From EA-27 sp964396265 (GTDB lineage Archaea > Thermoplasmatota > Thermoplasmata > RBG-16-68-12 > EA-27): DNA of 64,000 nt. The translations under genes and the position numbers were made by a program. Shown piece after piece: positions 53,558 through 61,948 of this stretch. The notes beneath the pieces were generated by a model, which was not told the origin of the DNA, did not search any database, and saw only the letters and a program-made list of their open reading frames with translations. Every line of letters starts with the position of its first letter. The first letter of the stretch is position 1. The DNA lies in NCBI GenBank assembly GCA_964396265.1, contig CAYNEM010000001.1, positions 1 through 64,000 on the forward strand. The letters are read 5' to 3'.

Positions 53558-54301
53558 ATTTTCTCGGTCGAAGAGGGGCGATCGGTAACGGTATTCCGGA
53601 ATTCCCTCGAAGGTCTGGACAAGATATTCAAGACCGACATCGATCCTCCCAAGGTCCTCCTGGTCACGGGACCTCCGGGCTCGATGAAGACTTCGTTCTG
53701 TTACGCCGTCATGTCGGCGTACCTCAAGCGAACAGGGGAGTTCGGCCTCTACACGACGCTTGAAGAGACCGTGCAGTCCCACCTCAGGAATATGGAGTCA
53801 CTCGGGATCAACCTCTCCCTCAACATGCAGATGTCGGACTTCACGGACCTGCGCGAGATCGACACGCTCGTCGGGGAGACCGAGCAGACGAACTACCTCG
53901 AGTTCATCGAGAAAATGATCGTCCACTTCAAAAAGACCCATGGAGACAAGTTCAAGCTGTTCGCGCTGGACTCCCTCGGCGCCCTGTACTCGCTGATGGA
54001 AGACGTCTCCCAGATGCGGAAGCGGATGTTCTACTTCTTCAAAATGCTGCGCGATTCGAACCTCGTCTCCTTTGTGCTCATGGAACGCGAGCCGGGCGGG
54101 CAGAGTCAGCTCCTCGGGAACGAGGGGTTCCTCGTCGACGGGATCATCCACCTCGGGCTCGACCGGAGCCGGGGGAAGCTCACCAGGTACATCCAGGTCG
54201 AGAAGATGCGCGCGTGCGAGCACAGCATGGAGAAACACGCCCTCGAGGTTCGCAAGGGGACCATGGCGGTCCTGGGTCCAATCTTCGACACCGGGGAGTG
54301 A
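53558..54301 (+). CDS. KaiC-like RecA-family ATPase
   Basis: The product is about 247 residues. A conserved start (NSLEGLDKIFKTDIDPPKVL) leads to Walker A VTGPPGSMKTSF (about 36), LYTTLEETVQSHLRNMESLG, Walker B-like FKLFALDSLGALYSLM (about 133) and VLMEREPGGQSQ. The C-terminal part ends IQVEKMRACEHSMEKHALEV. These match KaiC-type single-domain ATPases, used in archaea for signalling and for archaellum control. The 5' end is uncertain: the frame is open to 53339 without ATG, GTG or TTG near the conserved part, so the start given is a minimum. It is divergent from the zinc-ribbon gene. Confidence 0.8.
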   Translation: MFSVEEGRSVTVFRNSLEGLDKIFKTDIDPPKVLLVTGPPGSMKTSFCYAVMSAYLKRTGEFGLYTTLEETVQSHLRNMESLGINLSLNMQMSDFTDLREIDTLVGETEQTNYLEFIEKMIVHFKKTHGDKFKLFALDSLGALYSLMEDVSQMRKRMFYFFKMLRDSNLVSFVLMEREPGGQSQLLGNEGFLVDGIIHLGLDRSRGKLTRYIQVEKMRACEHSMEKHALEVRKGTMAVLGPIFDTGE

Positions 54302-54388
54302 GTCTCATGGAGCGTCATCTTCTCAGAAAGGCTAATAATGGAGGGGCATATTACGAGGCCGAATCCGGACCCTTTTGGAGGCTGAGAC

Positions 54389-55588
54389 TTGGGCGGCACT
54401 GAACTCGACGACGTCTTCCAGGGAATTCAGCAGAAGCTTCAGCAGAAGGCCGAGGAGCACAAGAAGCGCGAGGCGGCCCTCGCCGAGCGGGAAGGACAGG
54501 TCCAGCAGGAGCTGAAGAACGTCGAGGGATTGCGCGGACAGCTCGACCAGGAGCGCGCCGCCGTCGAGGAGGAGAGGGAGTCCATCGCATCCCGCGAGAA
54601 GGGGCTCCGTGCGCACGAGAAGGAGCTCCAGCAGACGGAGCGGGACCTCGTGGGGCGCGAGCAGCAGTTCGAGGCCACAAAGCAAGCTGCGACCAGGGCC
54701 CAGGAGTCCGTGAAAGCGCGCGAGCAGGAGCTACTCCGGCGCCAAGGGGAACTCGTCACCCACGAAGAGTCCCTCACTGAGAAGGAGCACGAGCTCGTGA
54801 CCGTGACCTCGGAGATCACGGCGCGGCGCGCAGAAATCCTCGAACGGGAGCAGGAGGCTATCCGCCTCCTCGAGCAGCACAAAGCGACGCTGGAGCAGCA
54901 GGTCCAGAAGGGGCAGGACCTCATCGATCGCGAGCGTCGCCTCCACACCGACGAACAGGGCCTCACCTCGTCGAGGCAGAAGCTCGTGGACGATCAGAAG
55001 AAGCTCATCGCGAAGGATAGGGCGCTCCTCGCGAAGGAGCAGCAACTCGAGAATCTCATGAGGGCGGGCGCGGCGCAGCCCTTGCCGATGCCCAACCCCG
55101 CACCCGCGCCCGTCGTATCGGCGAGCGTCGCTATCCCCCAGACCACCACAGGGGCCGTCTCCGCGGCAGGCATCGTCGCGAAGCCGACGCGGGTCGCTTC
55201 CGCCGTCGTCCAGCCCCAAGGAGAGGTGGAAAAGGAGGAGACGGAGATGGCGTGTCCCTCGTGCGGGACGACGATCTCCGGGGACGCAGTGATGTGTTTC
55301 GCCTGCGGACACCGACTGCAAGAAGAGCCCGCCGCAGAGTCCGCGGAGATCCCCTGCCCGGCGTGCGGCACGATGATCTCGGGGGATGCGGTCATGTGCT
55401 ATGCCTGCGGACACCGCCTGCAGGAAGAGGCCGCGGGCGAGACCTCCTCCGAAGTTCCCTGTGCAGCATGCGGCACGATGATCAGCGGCGACGCGGTCAT
55501 GTGCTACGCGTGTGGCCACCAGCCGGGCGTGGACGCGGATAAGAAGGCCGTGCCCGTCAAGAAGGTCCTCAAGAAGAAAATCGTGTAG
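54389..55588 (+). CDS. Long coiled-coil protein with three C-terminal zinc ribbons
   Basis: The product has 399 residues from TTG 54389 (GCATATTA box at 54346-54353). Residues 1-210 are a continuous coiled coil rich in Glu/Gln/Arg (KLQQKAEEHKKREAALAERE and similar heptads). A Pro-rich linker follows. Three zinc-ribbon repeats (CPSCGTTISGDAVMCFACGH, CPACGTMISGDAVMCYACGH, CAACGTMISGDAVMCYACGH) end the protein before a Lys-rich tail. The near-identical ribbons look recently duplicated. It may be a scaffold for the neighbouring KaiC-like or DnaA-like ATPase; this is inference. Confidence 0.72.
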   Translation: MGGTELDDVFQGIQQKLQQKAEEHKKREAALAEREGQVQQELKNVEGLRGQLDQERAAVEEERESIASREKGLRAHEKELQQTERDLVGREQQFEATKQAATRAQESVKAREQELLRRQGELVTHEESLTEKEHELVTVTSEITARRAEILEREQEAIRLLEQHKATLEQQVQKGQDLIDRERRLHTDEQGLTSSRQKLVDDQKKLIAKDRALLAKEQQLENLMRAGAAQPLPMPNPAPAPVVSASVAIPQTTTGAVSAAGIVAKPTRVASAVVQPQGEVEKEETEMACPSCGTTISGDAVMCFACGHRLQEEPAAESAEIPCPACGTMISGDAVMCYACGHRLQEEAAGETSSEVPCAACGTMISGDAVMCYACGHQPGVDADKKAVPVKKVLKKKIV

Positions 55589-55607
55589 GGGCGCTTGGCG
55601 TCCGTTT

Positions 55608-55853
55608 TCACTTCAGCTGCGTTAGCTTGTGACCGTGCGGGTAGTCGATGGCACCGACGGGGCACACCTTGACGCACATCCCGCACTGAGTGCAATCCTC
55701 GTTGAACGTCAGGTAGACCTCGTTCAGGAAGATCGCGTTCGTAGGGCACGTCCCGACACAGGCGCCGCAGTGCATGCACAACATGTCGTCGATGGCCATG
55801 ATGCCGTTGTCGCGAACCGACGGGCGAACCGCGACAGCGACCGCTTCAGGCAT
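55608..55853 (-). CDS. Ferredoxin with two 4Fe-4S motifs
   Basis: The product has 81 residues. MLCMHCGACVGTCPTNAI and EDCTQCGMCVKVCPVGAI carry two CxxCxxCxxxCP motifs, each for one 4Fe-4S cluster. The N-terminal extension (VAVAVRPSVRDNGIMAIDD) has no Cys. It overlaps the 3' end of the radical SAM gene by eight bases in the same direction, so both are cotranscribed. It is likely the electron donor of that enzyme. Confidence 0.88.
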   Translation of the reverse strand: MPEAVAVAVRPSVRDNGIMAIDDMLCMHCGACVGTCPTNAIFLNEVYLTFNEDCTQCGMCVKVCPVGAIDYPHGHKLTQLK

Positions 55854-57465
55854 GCCGCTTCCGCCATTCCTCGATCGGCACGGCGAACTTCTTCTCGACC
55901 TCTTCGCGGAAGTTCGGGCCCGTGTTGTACGCGCAGAACGGGATGACCTTCCCGTCCGGGGTGGCGTAGTGGATGACGCAGCGCTTCACGCGCTCGATGT
56001 CGTAGTTGTAGTTGTCCTGGAAGTGCATTCCCCCGACGTACATCGTCGACCAGCTGAACGCCGCCACGCCGGACTTGTCGCCCTTCGTGAACATCGCGTT
56101 CAGGATCCGCAGGAACTTCGTCAGGCCCATGCCTTCGGGGGCGCCTTCCTCCTTGAAGTGCTTCCGGAGCAGGTTGAGCGCCTTGATCTTGCTCGTGAAT
56201 TTGATCTTCTTGTCCTTCGTCTCCTGCGCGAGCTTCCACATGTCCTCCATGAGGCCCTCGACGTCGACGAAGCGCGTGATCGGGATCGGGTCCTTGCCCG
56301 GCTCGAGGAACAGATACGAGGCGAGGCCACACGCGGGGTGGCTCGTGAACGCGGTCTTCGCGCTGCCCGTGAGGACGGACACGAGCTCGCTGATCGGCGC
56401 GACGAAGGGCACGGGGTACCAGTCGTCCCGCGTCAGGAACCCGGTCTGCTGTTCGAGGTCGTACGCGAGGTCCGCGAGCGTGTATCGCAGCTTCCGGCGG
56501 TCCTCGTCCGGGATGCGGCCCGTGAGGGACACCGGCTGGTAGTTCACGCCCTTGACGACGTCGCTGTTCTTGATCGCAAAGCTCAGGATCTCGCCGGCCT
56601 GGTCATCGTTGAACGAGTTGACCATCGTCGGCACGAGGACGATGCTCGGGCGCTTGCCCACGGGCATCTGCCGGACCTTCTCGATCACCTTCAGCTTGAC
56701 GTCGAGGAGCGGCCGGCCGCGGGCTTTGATGTAGTTCTCCTCCTTGAGTCCGTCGAACTGCAGGTAAATCGTGTGGAGGCCAGCCTCGACCGCCTTCTCG
56801 AGGAACCCTTCCTCCGTGGCGAACTTGATCCCATTCGTCGCGACCTGGATCTGGGCGAAGCCCATCTCCTTAGCGGCCCGGACGACCTCCGGGAACTGGG
56901 GGTAGATCGTCGGCTCGCCGCCCGCGAACTGGATCGCGCCCACCGGCACCGGCCGCTGCGCGCGCAGGACCGCAAACTCGTAGACGATCTGCTCGTAGGT
57001 CGGCTCGAAGACGTACCCCGCCGCGTTCGCGTTCGCGAAGCAGATGGGGCACTTCAAATTGCATCGGTTCGTGAGGTCGATGTTGCAGAGGGCGGTGTTC
57101 GAGTAGTGGAGGTTGCACAGCCCGCACTCGTACGGGCACACCTTCGCGTCGGGGATCTGCGGGTTCGCGATGCCGACCCCGTCGAACGCCCAGTTCTCCG
57201 CCTTGAGGTAGAGCTCCGCATCGGACCAGCATACTTCCTGGAAGTCCCCGTGCTCCTTGCACGTCTTCTTCATCATCAGGGCGCCGTTGTCGATGTACAG
57301 CGTGGCAGGGACGATCTTGAGGCACTCCGGGCAGAGGGAGCCCGTGCGCCGGGGCAGACCCTTCTGGAGCTTCGAGGGCATCGTGACGACCGCGTTGTCC
57401 TGTCTCGATTCCTTGTACATGTGGCGGACGAGGCCCACCTGGTAATCGGTTCCACAAAGCGACAT
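55846..57465 (-). CDS. tes: Tetraether lipid synthase-like radical SAM enzyme (Tes family)
   Basis: The product has 539 residues. The N-terminus has two Cys pairs and CPYECGLCNLHYSNTALCN, then the radical SAM motif DLTNRCNLKCPICFANANAA (about 133-150; C-x3-C-x2-C) and GGEPTIYPQFPEV. Later blocks QFDGLKEENYIKARGRPLLD, GVNYQPVSLTGRIPDEDRRK and HPACGLASYLFL match the MJ0619/Tes group, which joins lipid tails to make tetraethers. The downstream ferredoxin overlaps it. Start ATG 57465 follows an AT island at 57502-57509. The gene is intact, so membrane-spanning GDGT lipids can be predicted. A pterin methyltransferase role was once proposed for MJ0619-like proteins. Confidence 0.85.
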   Translation of the reverse strand: MSLCGTDYQVGLVRHMYKESRQDNAVVTMPSKLQKGLPRRTGSLCPECLKIVPATLYIDNGALMMKKTCKEHGDFQEVCWSDAELYLKAENWAFDGVGIANPQIPDAKVCPYECGLCNLHYSNTALCNIDLTNRCNLKCPICFANANAAGYVFEPTYEQIVYEFAVLRAQRPVPVGAIQFAGGEPTIYPQFPEVVRAAKEMGFAQIQVATNGIKFATEEGFLEKAVEAGLHTIYLQFDGLKEENYIKARGRPLLDVKLKVIEKVRQMPVGKRPSIVLVPTMVNSFNDDQAGEILSFAIKNSDVVKGVNYQPVSLTGRIPDEDRRKLRYTLADLAYDLEQQTGFLTRDDWYPVPFVAPISELVSVLTGSAKTAFTSHPACGLASYLFLEPGKDPIPITRFVDVEGLMEDMWKLAQETKDKKIKFTSKIKALNLLRKHFKEEGAPEGMGLTKFLRILNAMFTKGDKSGVAAFSWSTMYVGGMHFQDNYNYDIERVKRCVIHYATPDGKVIPFCAYNTGPNFREEVEKKFAVPIEEWRKRHA

Positions 57466-57501
57466 GGGACTAACCTTAGGGAGAAGAAGTGTAGAGAGTC
57501 T

Positions 57502-57509
57502 GATATAAG
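57502..57509 (-). promoter_or_regulatory. TATA box of the Tes-like gene
   Basis: CTTATATC on the minus strand sits 37-44 bases before ATG 57465, implying a leader of about 10-15 bases. A second AT-rich element (tataatgt) lies beside it. Confidence 0.55.
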
Positions 57510-57592
57510 TATAATGTAGCGAATGCTACGACAAGTTGCAACGGTCGCGACAAAGGCCTAGGGGGCCGCTCTTAGGGCCTCCCCGACCTGTA

Positions 57593-57793
57593 CTACAGAC
57601 CGATAATGTCCGCTGCGAATCGGAACGCTCCCGGCACGCGCTTTCCCCAGGAGGTTACCGTGCAGAGATCCGGGTTCTCGTAGAAGGTCGAGTTCACTTC
57701 GACAAATGAAAAAGACTTCGCATAGGCGGCAAGGGAATCCCTTCCCGGGACGCGGAAGTACGCCCACCCGCCCGCCCCGACGAGTCGCTCCAC
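57593..57793 (-). pseudogene. Truncated DUF72 protein remnant
   Basis: From GTG 57793 the frame reads ERLVGAGGWAYFRVPGRDSL, AAYAKSFSFVEVNSTFYENP and AFRFAADIIGL and then stops. GxxGWxYF near the N-terminus and FVEVNSTFYENP are the N-terminal hallmarks of DUF72 proteins, which normally continue for another 200 residues. The full-length homologue lies divergently at 57957. It is therefore probably a broken tandem copy. Confidence 0.6.
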
Positions 57794-57956
57794 GACTCTC
57801 CATCCCGGCCCCGGCCAAAAAGGAGTGCCTGGGCAGGCCGAACGTGGCGTGTACACTCGGTCCTTCCGAGCAGTCACCGGTCGCAGGCGCAACACGACGC
57901 CGCGATCAAGGGGTCGTCCCCAAAGTCTTACTACCGTTCCGCGCGATGGACGCACG

Positions 57957-59153
57957 GTGGCGAAGCTCCGGTTCGGTTGCTCCGGTTGGGACTACCAGGA
58001 ATGGGTGGGCCCGTTCTACAAGAGCGCGACGGAGTCTAAGCTGGCGGCATACTCGCGCGTGTTCGACACCGCGGAGATCAACAGCACGTTCTATCGCATG
58101 CCCGAGAAGGGCATGGTCCTGGGTTGGGCGCGGTACACGCACGACGAGTTCCGCTTCGCCGCCAAAGTGCCGCAGACCGTGACGCACGACCGCCTGTGCG
58201 ACGTCGGGCTCGGCGCGGACAAGGACCTTCTCACGTACTGTGAAGTCATGCGGCCCCTCCTCGACGCGGGGAAGCTGGGCCCGCTCCTCTTGCAGCTGCC
58301 CCCACGCCTCCCGTTCAACGCCTCAAAGTTGCGTGACTTCTTCGCGATCCTGCCGGCGGAGTTCACGTGGGCCCTCGAACCCCGGAACAAGACGTGGATG
58401 GTCGAGGAGGCGGTCGAACTTCTCGCGGCCCACGCCGTGGCGTATACGATCGTGGACGAGCCGCTCCTGCCGCCGACGCTGCGCGTCACCGCCAAGACCG
58501 CATACGTCCGGTGGCACGGGCACGGGAAGGACCCGTGGTACGACTACCGATATTCCGACGAGGAGCTGAAGGCGTGGGTCCCGAAGGTTCAGGAGGTCGC
58601 CGCAAAGGCGGACGAGGTGTTCGGCTTCTGGAACAACCACTACCACGGGTACGCCCCGGAGAACTGCCTCGACGTGCTCGGGATGCTCGGCGTCGAGCTG
58701 ACCCCGCCACAGCAGGGGGCCACACGCCGGATCCGGGAATACCGGCGGGGGCTCGTACGGACCGCGACGGGAACCGTCCGGACGGTGACACTCGAGGACT
58801 TTGGCGGCGCGACGCCTCCTATGGGTGGACGCCTCGAGGCGATGCTTGCGAAGTTCCTGGACCCGGGGAGGCTGGAACGCGCGCGGCGGACGGAGATGAA
58901 GTCGGTTGAGATTGTGGAAGACGAGCAGGAGTCGATCGTCGCGCGCGTCAGGGACTACCGCGTCGCGATCGATGCCGGCGCCAGAAGGATCGTGCACGAC
59001 TGCGAGGACTGGGCGACGCAGCTTCGGGATCGCCGATTTTGCAAGCACCTCGGTGGCGTCGTGCTCGCGCTGTCCCCCGAGCGTGCGACCACGTTGCTCG
59101 AGGACCTCGCGGCTCACAAGGACGACTGGACGTTCGCGTTGCCGGGCGCCTGA
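57957..59153 (+). CDS. DUF72 protein with C-terminal SWIM-like zinc finger
   Basis: The product has 398 residues from GTG 57957. DUF72 core: CSGWDYQEWVGPFYKS near the start, FDTAEINSTFYRMP (about 37), RFAAKVPQTVTHD (about 62), LQLPPRLPFNASKLRDFFAI and ALEPRNKTWM (about 140), VRWHGHGKDPWYDYRYSDEE (about 182). The family is TIM-barrel-like with unknown activity. The C-terminal 100 residues end in DCEDWATQLRDRRFCKHLGG, a SWIM-type C-x(n)-C-x-H zinc finger. The fusion suggests the barrel works with a nucleic-acid or protein partner. A TCTTACTA box (about 57926-57933) makes it leaderless. Confidence 0.82.
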   Translation: MAKLRFGCSGWDYQEWVGPFYKSATESKLAAYSRVFDTAEINSTFYRMPEKGMVLGWARYTHDEFRFAAKVPQTVTHDRLCDVGLGADKDLLTYCEVMRPLLDAGKLGPLLLQLPPRLPFNASKLRDFFAILPAEFTWALEPRNKTWMVEEAVELLAAHAVAYTIVDEPLLPPTLRVTAKTAYVRWHGHGKDPWYDYRYSDEELKAWVPKVQEVAAKADEVFGFWNNHYHGYAPENCLDVLGMLGVELTPPQQGATRRIREYRRGLVRTATGTVRTVTLEDFGGATPPMGGRLEAMLAKFLDPGRLERARRTEMKSVEIVEDEQESIVARVRDYRVAIDAGARRIVHDCEDWATQLRDRRFCKHLGGVVLALSPERATTLLEDLAAHKDDWTFALPGA

Positions 59154-59193
59154 ATCCGACACCCTTTTGGCGGCGGTCCGACGTGCCCGGGCC

Positions 59194-60213
59194 GTGGGCG
59201 TCAACCTCACGCCGATCGCGCTGAAGGAGACGATCTCCCTCGACCGCCTCGCGGGCCGTACCCTGGCGGTGGACGCTTCGATCGAACTGTACCAGTTCCT
59301 CAGCATCATGCGGCTCCCCGACGGCTCGCCGCTCTCGGACGGGAGCGGACACGTCACGTCGCACCTAAACGGAATCCTGTTCCGCTCTACGCGGCTGATC
59401 AGCGAGCACCGTGCGCGTCTCCTCTACGTGTTCGACGGGAAGCCGCCGGAGCTGAAGTGGCGGGAGATCGAGAAGCGACGCGCCGCCAAGGCGAAGGCGG
59501 AACGGGAGTACGAGGAGGCCGTCGCCCGGGGGGACCGCCGGGCGGCGTGGTCGAAGGCCGTGATGACGACGCGCCTCACACGAGAGATGAAAGAGGACGC
59601 GCAGCGCCTTCTCGAGCTCCTCGGCATCCCGTGGGTGCAAGCGCCGTCCGAGGGCGAGGCGCAGGCCGCGTGGCTCGCGCAGGCAGGCCGAGCTTGGGCG
59701 GTGAGCAGCAAGGACTACGACACACTCCTCTTCGGCGCGCCGCGCCTCGCGCGGTTCATCGGCATCCGGGGTCGCGAGTTCCTCCCGAGCCGCGGCGTGT
59801 CGCGGATCGTCCCTCCGGAGCTCATCGATCTGGCGGCGATGCTCCACGGGCTCGGACTGACGCGCCGCCAACTCGTGGAGGCCGCGATCCTCGTCGGCAC
59901 CGATTTCAACGAGGGGGTCCACGGGGTCGGGCCGAAGACCGCCGTGAAGCTGTTGCGGGCGCACGGCAACCTCGACGAGCTGCCGGCGAATGTCCGCGAT
60001 GCCCTGCCGCCAAACGCGGAGGAGATCCGCGCCTACTTCCTCGCCCCGGAAGTGGACGAGCAGCCGGACGTGCACGCAGGGCGGCTCGATCCTCAAGGGG
60101 TAGTCGCGTTCCTCTGCGGAAAGCGTGGGTTCGCGGAAGACCGGGTGCGCACGGCGGTGCGGCGCCTCGAGACCATGGGGCCGATGCCGCGCACCCTCGA
60201 GGACTTCGCCTAA
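59194..60213 (+). CDS. fen: Flap endonuclease 1
   Basis: The product has 339 residues from GTG 59194, which gives the archaeal N-terminus VGVNLTPI. XPG-N contains TLAVDASIELYQFLSIMR and LLYVFDGKPPELK with the first metal acids. XPG-I has PWVQAPSEGEAQAAWLAQAG and WAVSSKDYDTLLFGAPRLAR (about 150-180), and the helix-hairpin-helix is AAILVGTDFNEGVHGVGPKT (about 230). It cuts 5' flaps in lagging-strand synthesis and repair. The C-terminus MGPMPRTLEDFA is a weak PCNA-interaction motif compared with the usual QxTLxxFF. The start lies after a cccttttgg box. Confidence 0.93.
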   Translation: MGVNLTPIALKETISLDRLAGRTLAVDASIELYQFLSIMRLPDGSPLSDGSGHVTSHLNGILFRSTRLISEHRARLLYVFDGKPPELKWREIEKRRAAKAKAEREYEEAVARGDRRAAWSKAVMTTRLTREMKEDAQRLLELLGIPWVQAPSEGEAQAAWLAQAGRAWAVSSKDYDTLLFGAPRLARFIGIRGREFLPSRGVSRIVPPELIDLAAMLHGLGLTRRQLVEAAILVGTDFNEGVHGVGPKTAVKLLRAHGNLDELPANVRDALPPNAEEIRAYFLAPEVDEQPDVHAGRLDPQGVVAFLCGKRGFAEDRVRTAVRRLETMGPMPRTLEDFA

Positions 60214-60292
60214 CCGCCAAGAATCTTCGCTGACCTCCGCGGGGCAGGGTTTATGAACCCCCTCTGGACCATCGCCGACCGGCGGCAACGGA

Positions 60293-60490
60293 ATGGGCGT
60301 CCGCGACAAAGCATGGGCAGTCTTACTCGCAACGATGATCGAATTGACGGGGTTCGTGACCCTCGCCCCGAAGCCCGCTTCAGCCGCGACCACCCCGACC
60401 ACGGAGGAACAGGGCGGCGCGGGCATCCTCGGCGGCGGGGACCACCCCGCGGCCCTGCAAACCGCGCCGGTCGAAGGTGGGAACCGTTAA
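60293..60490 (+). CDS. Small secreted or membrane peptide (65 residues)
   Basis: ATG 60293 opens GVRDKAWAVLLATMIELTGF and VTLAPKPASAATTPTTEEQG, a signal-like helix followed by an Ala/Thr-rich processing-type site (KPASAA). A Gly-rich short tail follows. TATA-like GTTTATGA at 60249-60256 supports expression. No family is recognised. It is either exported or a single-pass membrane peptide. Confidence 0.5.
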   Translation: MGVRDKAWAVLLATMIELTGFVTLAPKPASAATTPTTEEQGGAGILGGGDHPAALQTAPVEGGNR

Positions 60491-60517
60491 GGGGAATGGC
60501 CCCCTTGCGACGAGCGA

Positions 60518-61477
60518 ATGGGTGACCGTCCGTTCGACGCGGCGACGTTCCGCGCGGAGCATCCGGAGTTCTGCGACCCCGCCAAGGTTCTCGTCCCCGG
60601 CCTCGGACCCTCACCGCCAACGGAGGGTGCGGTCGCGTTCGACGGCGAGACGTCCGCGCTGACCGGGGTCCTGAAGGACCCGGACACGCTCCCCGGGCTC
60701 CTGAAACGCGGGCCCGAGGCGGCGGGATTCTACCGCTCCTTCCGGTTCACGGACCCATGGGGCATCTTCGTGCGACGCGCGCCGGTCGTCGCGATCAAGG
60801 AGGAGTTCCATCGCATCATCATGCGCGCGCTCAAGGGATACATGGACAAGGCTCCCGGCTACGGGGGCGCGTCGGTCGAGTCCCTCGTCGACCAGATGGA
60901 GTTCGGCCTCGCGCTCGACTTCCTCGTGACCCACCTCCGATTCCACCACGCCGTGGACGTGGCTGCGGCGCGGCTCGAACTCGCGGAGGGGCAGGCGAAG
61001 TACGCGCCGTACCAGGAGACGTACTGGCGGGAGTTCGCGAACCCGCCGAAGGACCCGCGCGCGATCGGGAACCTCGAGGAATGCCTCGCGAACTACGAGG
61101 CGTTCCGGAGTTACATGAACCCGAACTACAACGATGCGGTCGCGAAGATCGTGGAGTCCGCACTCGAAGAGCGGAACTCATCAGAGTGGAAAGCATTCTT
61201 CATCGGCGGGCGGTGGGGCGTGGAGGTCGCGAACTTCCTGAGCCGCCAGCCGCCCGGGTATCGGGACTTCACGAAGCTGTGCACGCGGAGGACCAGCGTG
61301 GGGTCCACGAACTACGTGCGCGTCATGTACATGCCGGACCCGGACGCCCGGGATCAGCGGACGAAGGAGCTTTCGGACCGAATCGGAGGTAGATCGGTCG
61401 AGAATAGCGCGATACTGGAAAGCGTGCCGGAGCCGCCGATGTACCTCCTCACGTCCCCAGGACATAGCACGGCGTGA
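60518..61477 (+). CDS. Hypothetical protein of 319 residues
   Basis: The product is soluble and largely helical, with stretches such as AIKEEFHRIIMRALKGYMDK, LVDQMEFGLALDFLVTHLRF and ECLANYEAFRSYMNPNYNDA. No catalytic motif or family is recognised. It begins ATG 60518, 27 bases after the small secreted-peptide gene, so they may be cotranscribed. Codon use is core-like. It could belong to a lineage-specific archaeal family. Confidence 0.6.
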   Translation: MGDRPFDAATFRAEHPEFCDPAKVLVPGLGPSPPTEGAVAFDGETSALTGVLKDPDTLPGLLKRGPEAAGFYRSFRFTDPWGIFVRRAPVVAIKEEFHRIIMRALKGYMDKAPGYGGASVESLVDQMEFGLALDFLVTHLRFHHAVDVAAARLELAEGQAKYAPYQETYWREFANPPKDPRAIGNLEECLANYEAFRSYMNPNYNDAVAKIVESALEERNSSEWKAFFIGGRWGVEVANFLSRQPPGYRDFTKLCTRRTSVGSTNYVRVMYMPDPDARDQRTKELSDRIGGRSVENSAILESVPEPPMYLLTSPGHSTA

Positions 61478-61567
61478 GAGGCAAGCCATCCCCCGGAGGC
61501 GGGTTATGCAATCAACTCCAGGCAGTTATCTCTTGGGGTCGCATCCCTCTCCCCATGAAATTCGTGG

Positions 61568-61948
61568 ATGCCAATTGTCCTCCTGGGGACGCTGCTGAGG
61601 GTGCAGGCTCTTCTGATTCTTGGCTACTTTCGACCTTACCTCTCATTGAATGTCATCCCCGTCATCTTGCTTCTCATGTCCGCGGGATGGAGTGCGATCG
61701 TCATAGATCAGCTCCCGACCTTGCCAAAGTGGAAACTGTCCCTCGTGCTGGTGCAGTCCCTGATACTCGTGACTGTCGTTCTTTTGATGGGTGCTCGGGG
61801 CCTCGTCGGTTCTCTCGGAGGCGTTCAATCGGCAGTCTCAGGAACTTTGGTTCTCGTCGCAGTCGCGGTTGGCATCAACCGTCGATTGCATGGTGGATCC
61901 ACAAAGAGAGAGGAGGAGGAACCCACGCCGCCTAAGGACTCCCCATGA
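61568..61948 (+). CDS. Four-helix membrane protein, unknown
   Basis: The product has 126 residues with hydrophobic segments at about 4-22, 27-47, 58-76 and 80-102 and a charged, Pro-rich tail (TKREEEEPTPPKDSP). Its last 17 bases overlap the convergent MBL-fold gene. Codon use is more AT-rich than the neighbours. No family is recognised. Confidence 0.55.
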   Translation: MPIVLLGTLLRVQALLILGYFRPYLSLNVIPVILLLMSAGWSAIVIDQLPTLPKWKLSLVLVQSLILVTVVLLMGARGLVGSLGGVQSAVSGTLVLVAVAVGINRRLHGGSTKREEEEPTPPKDSP

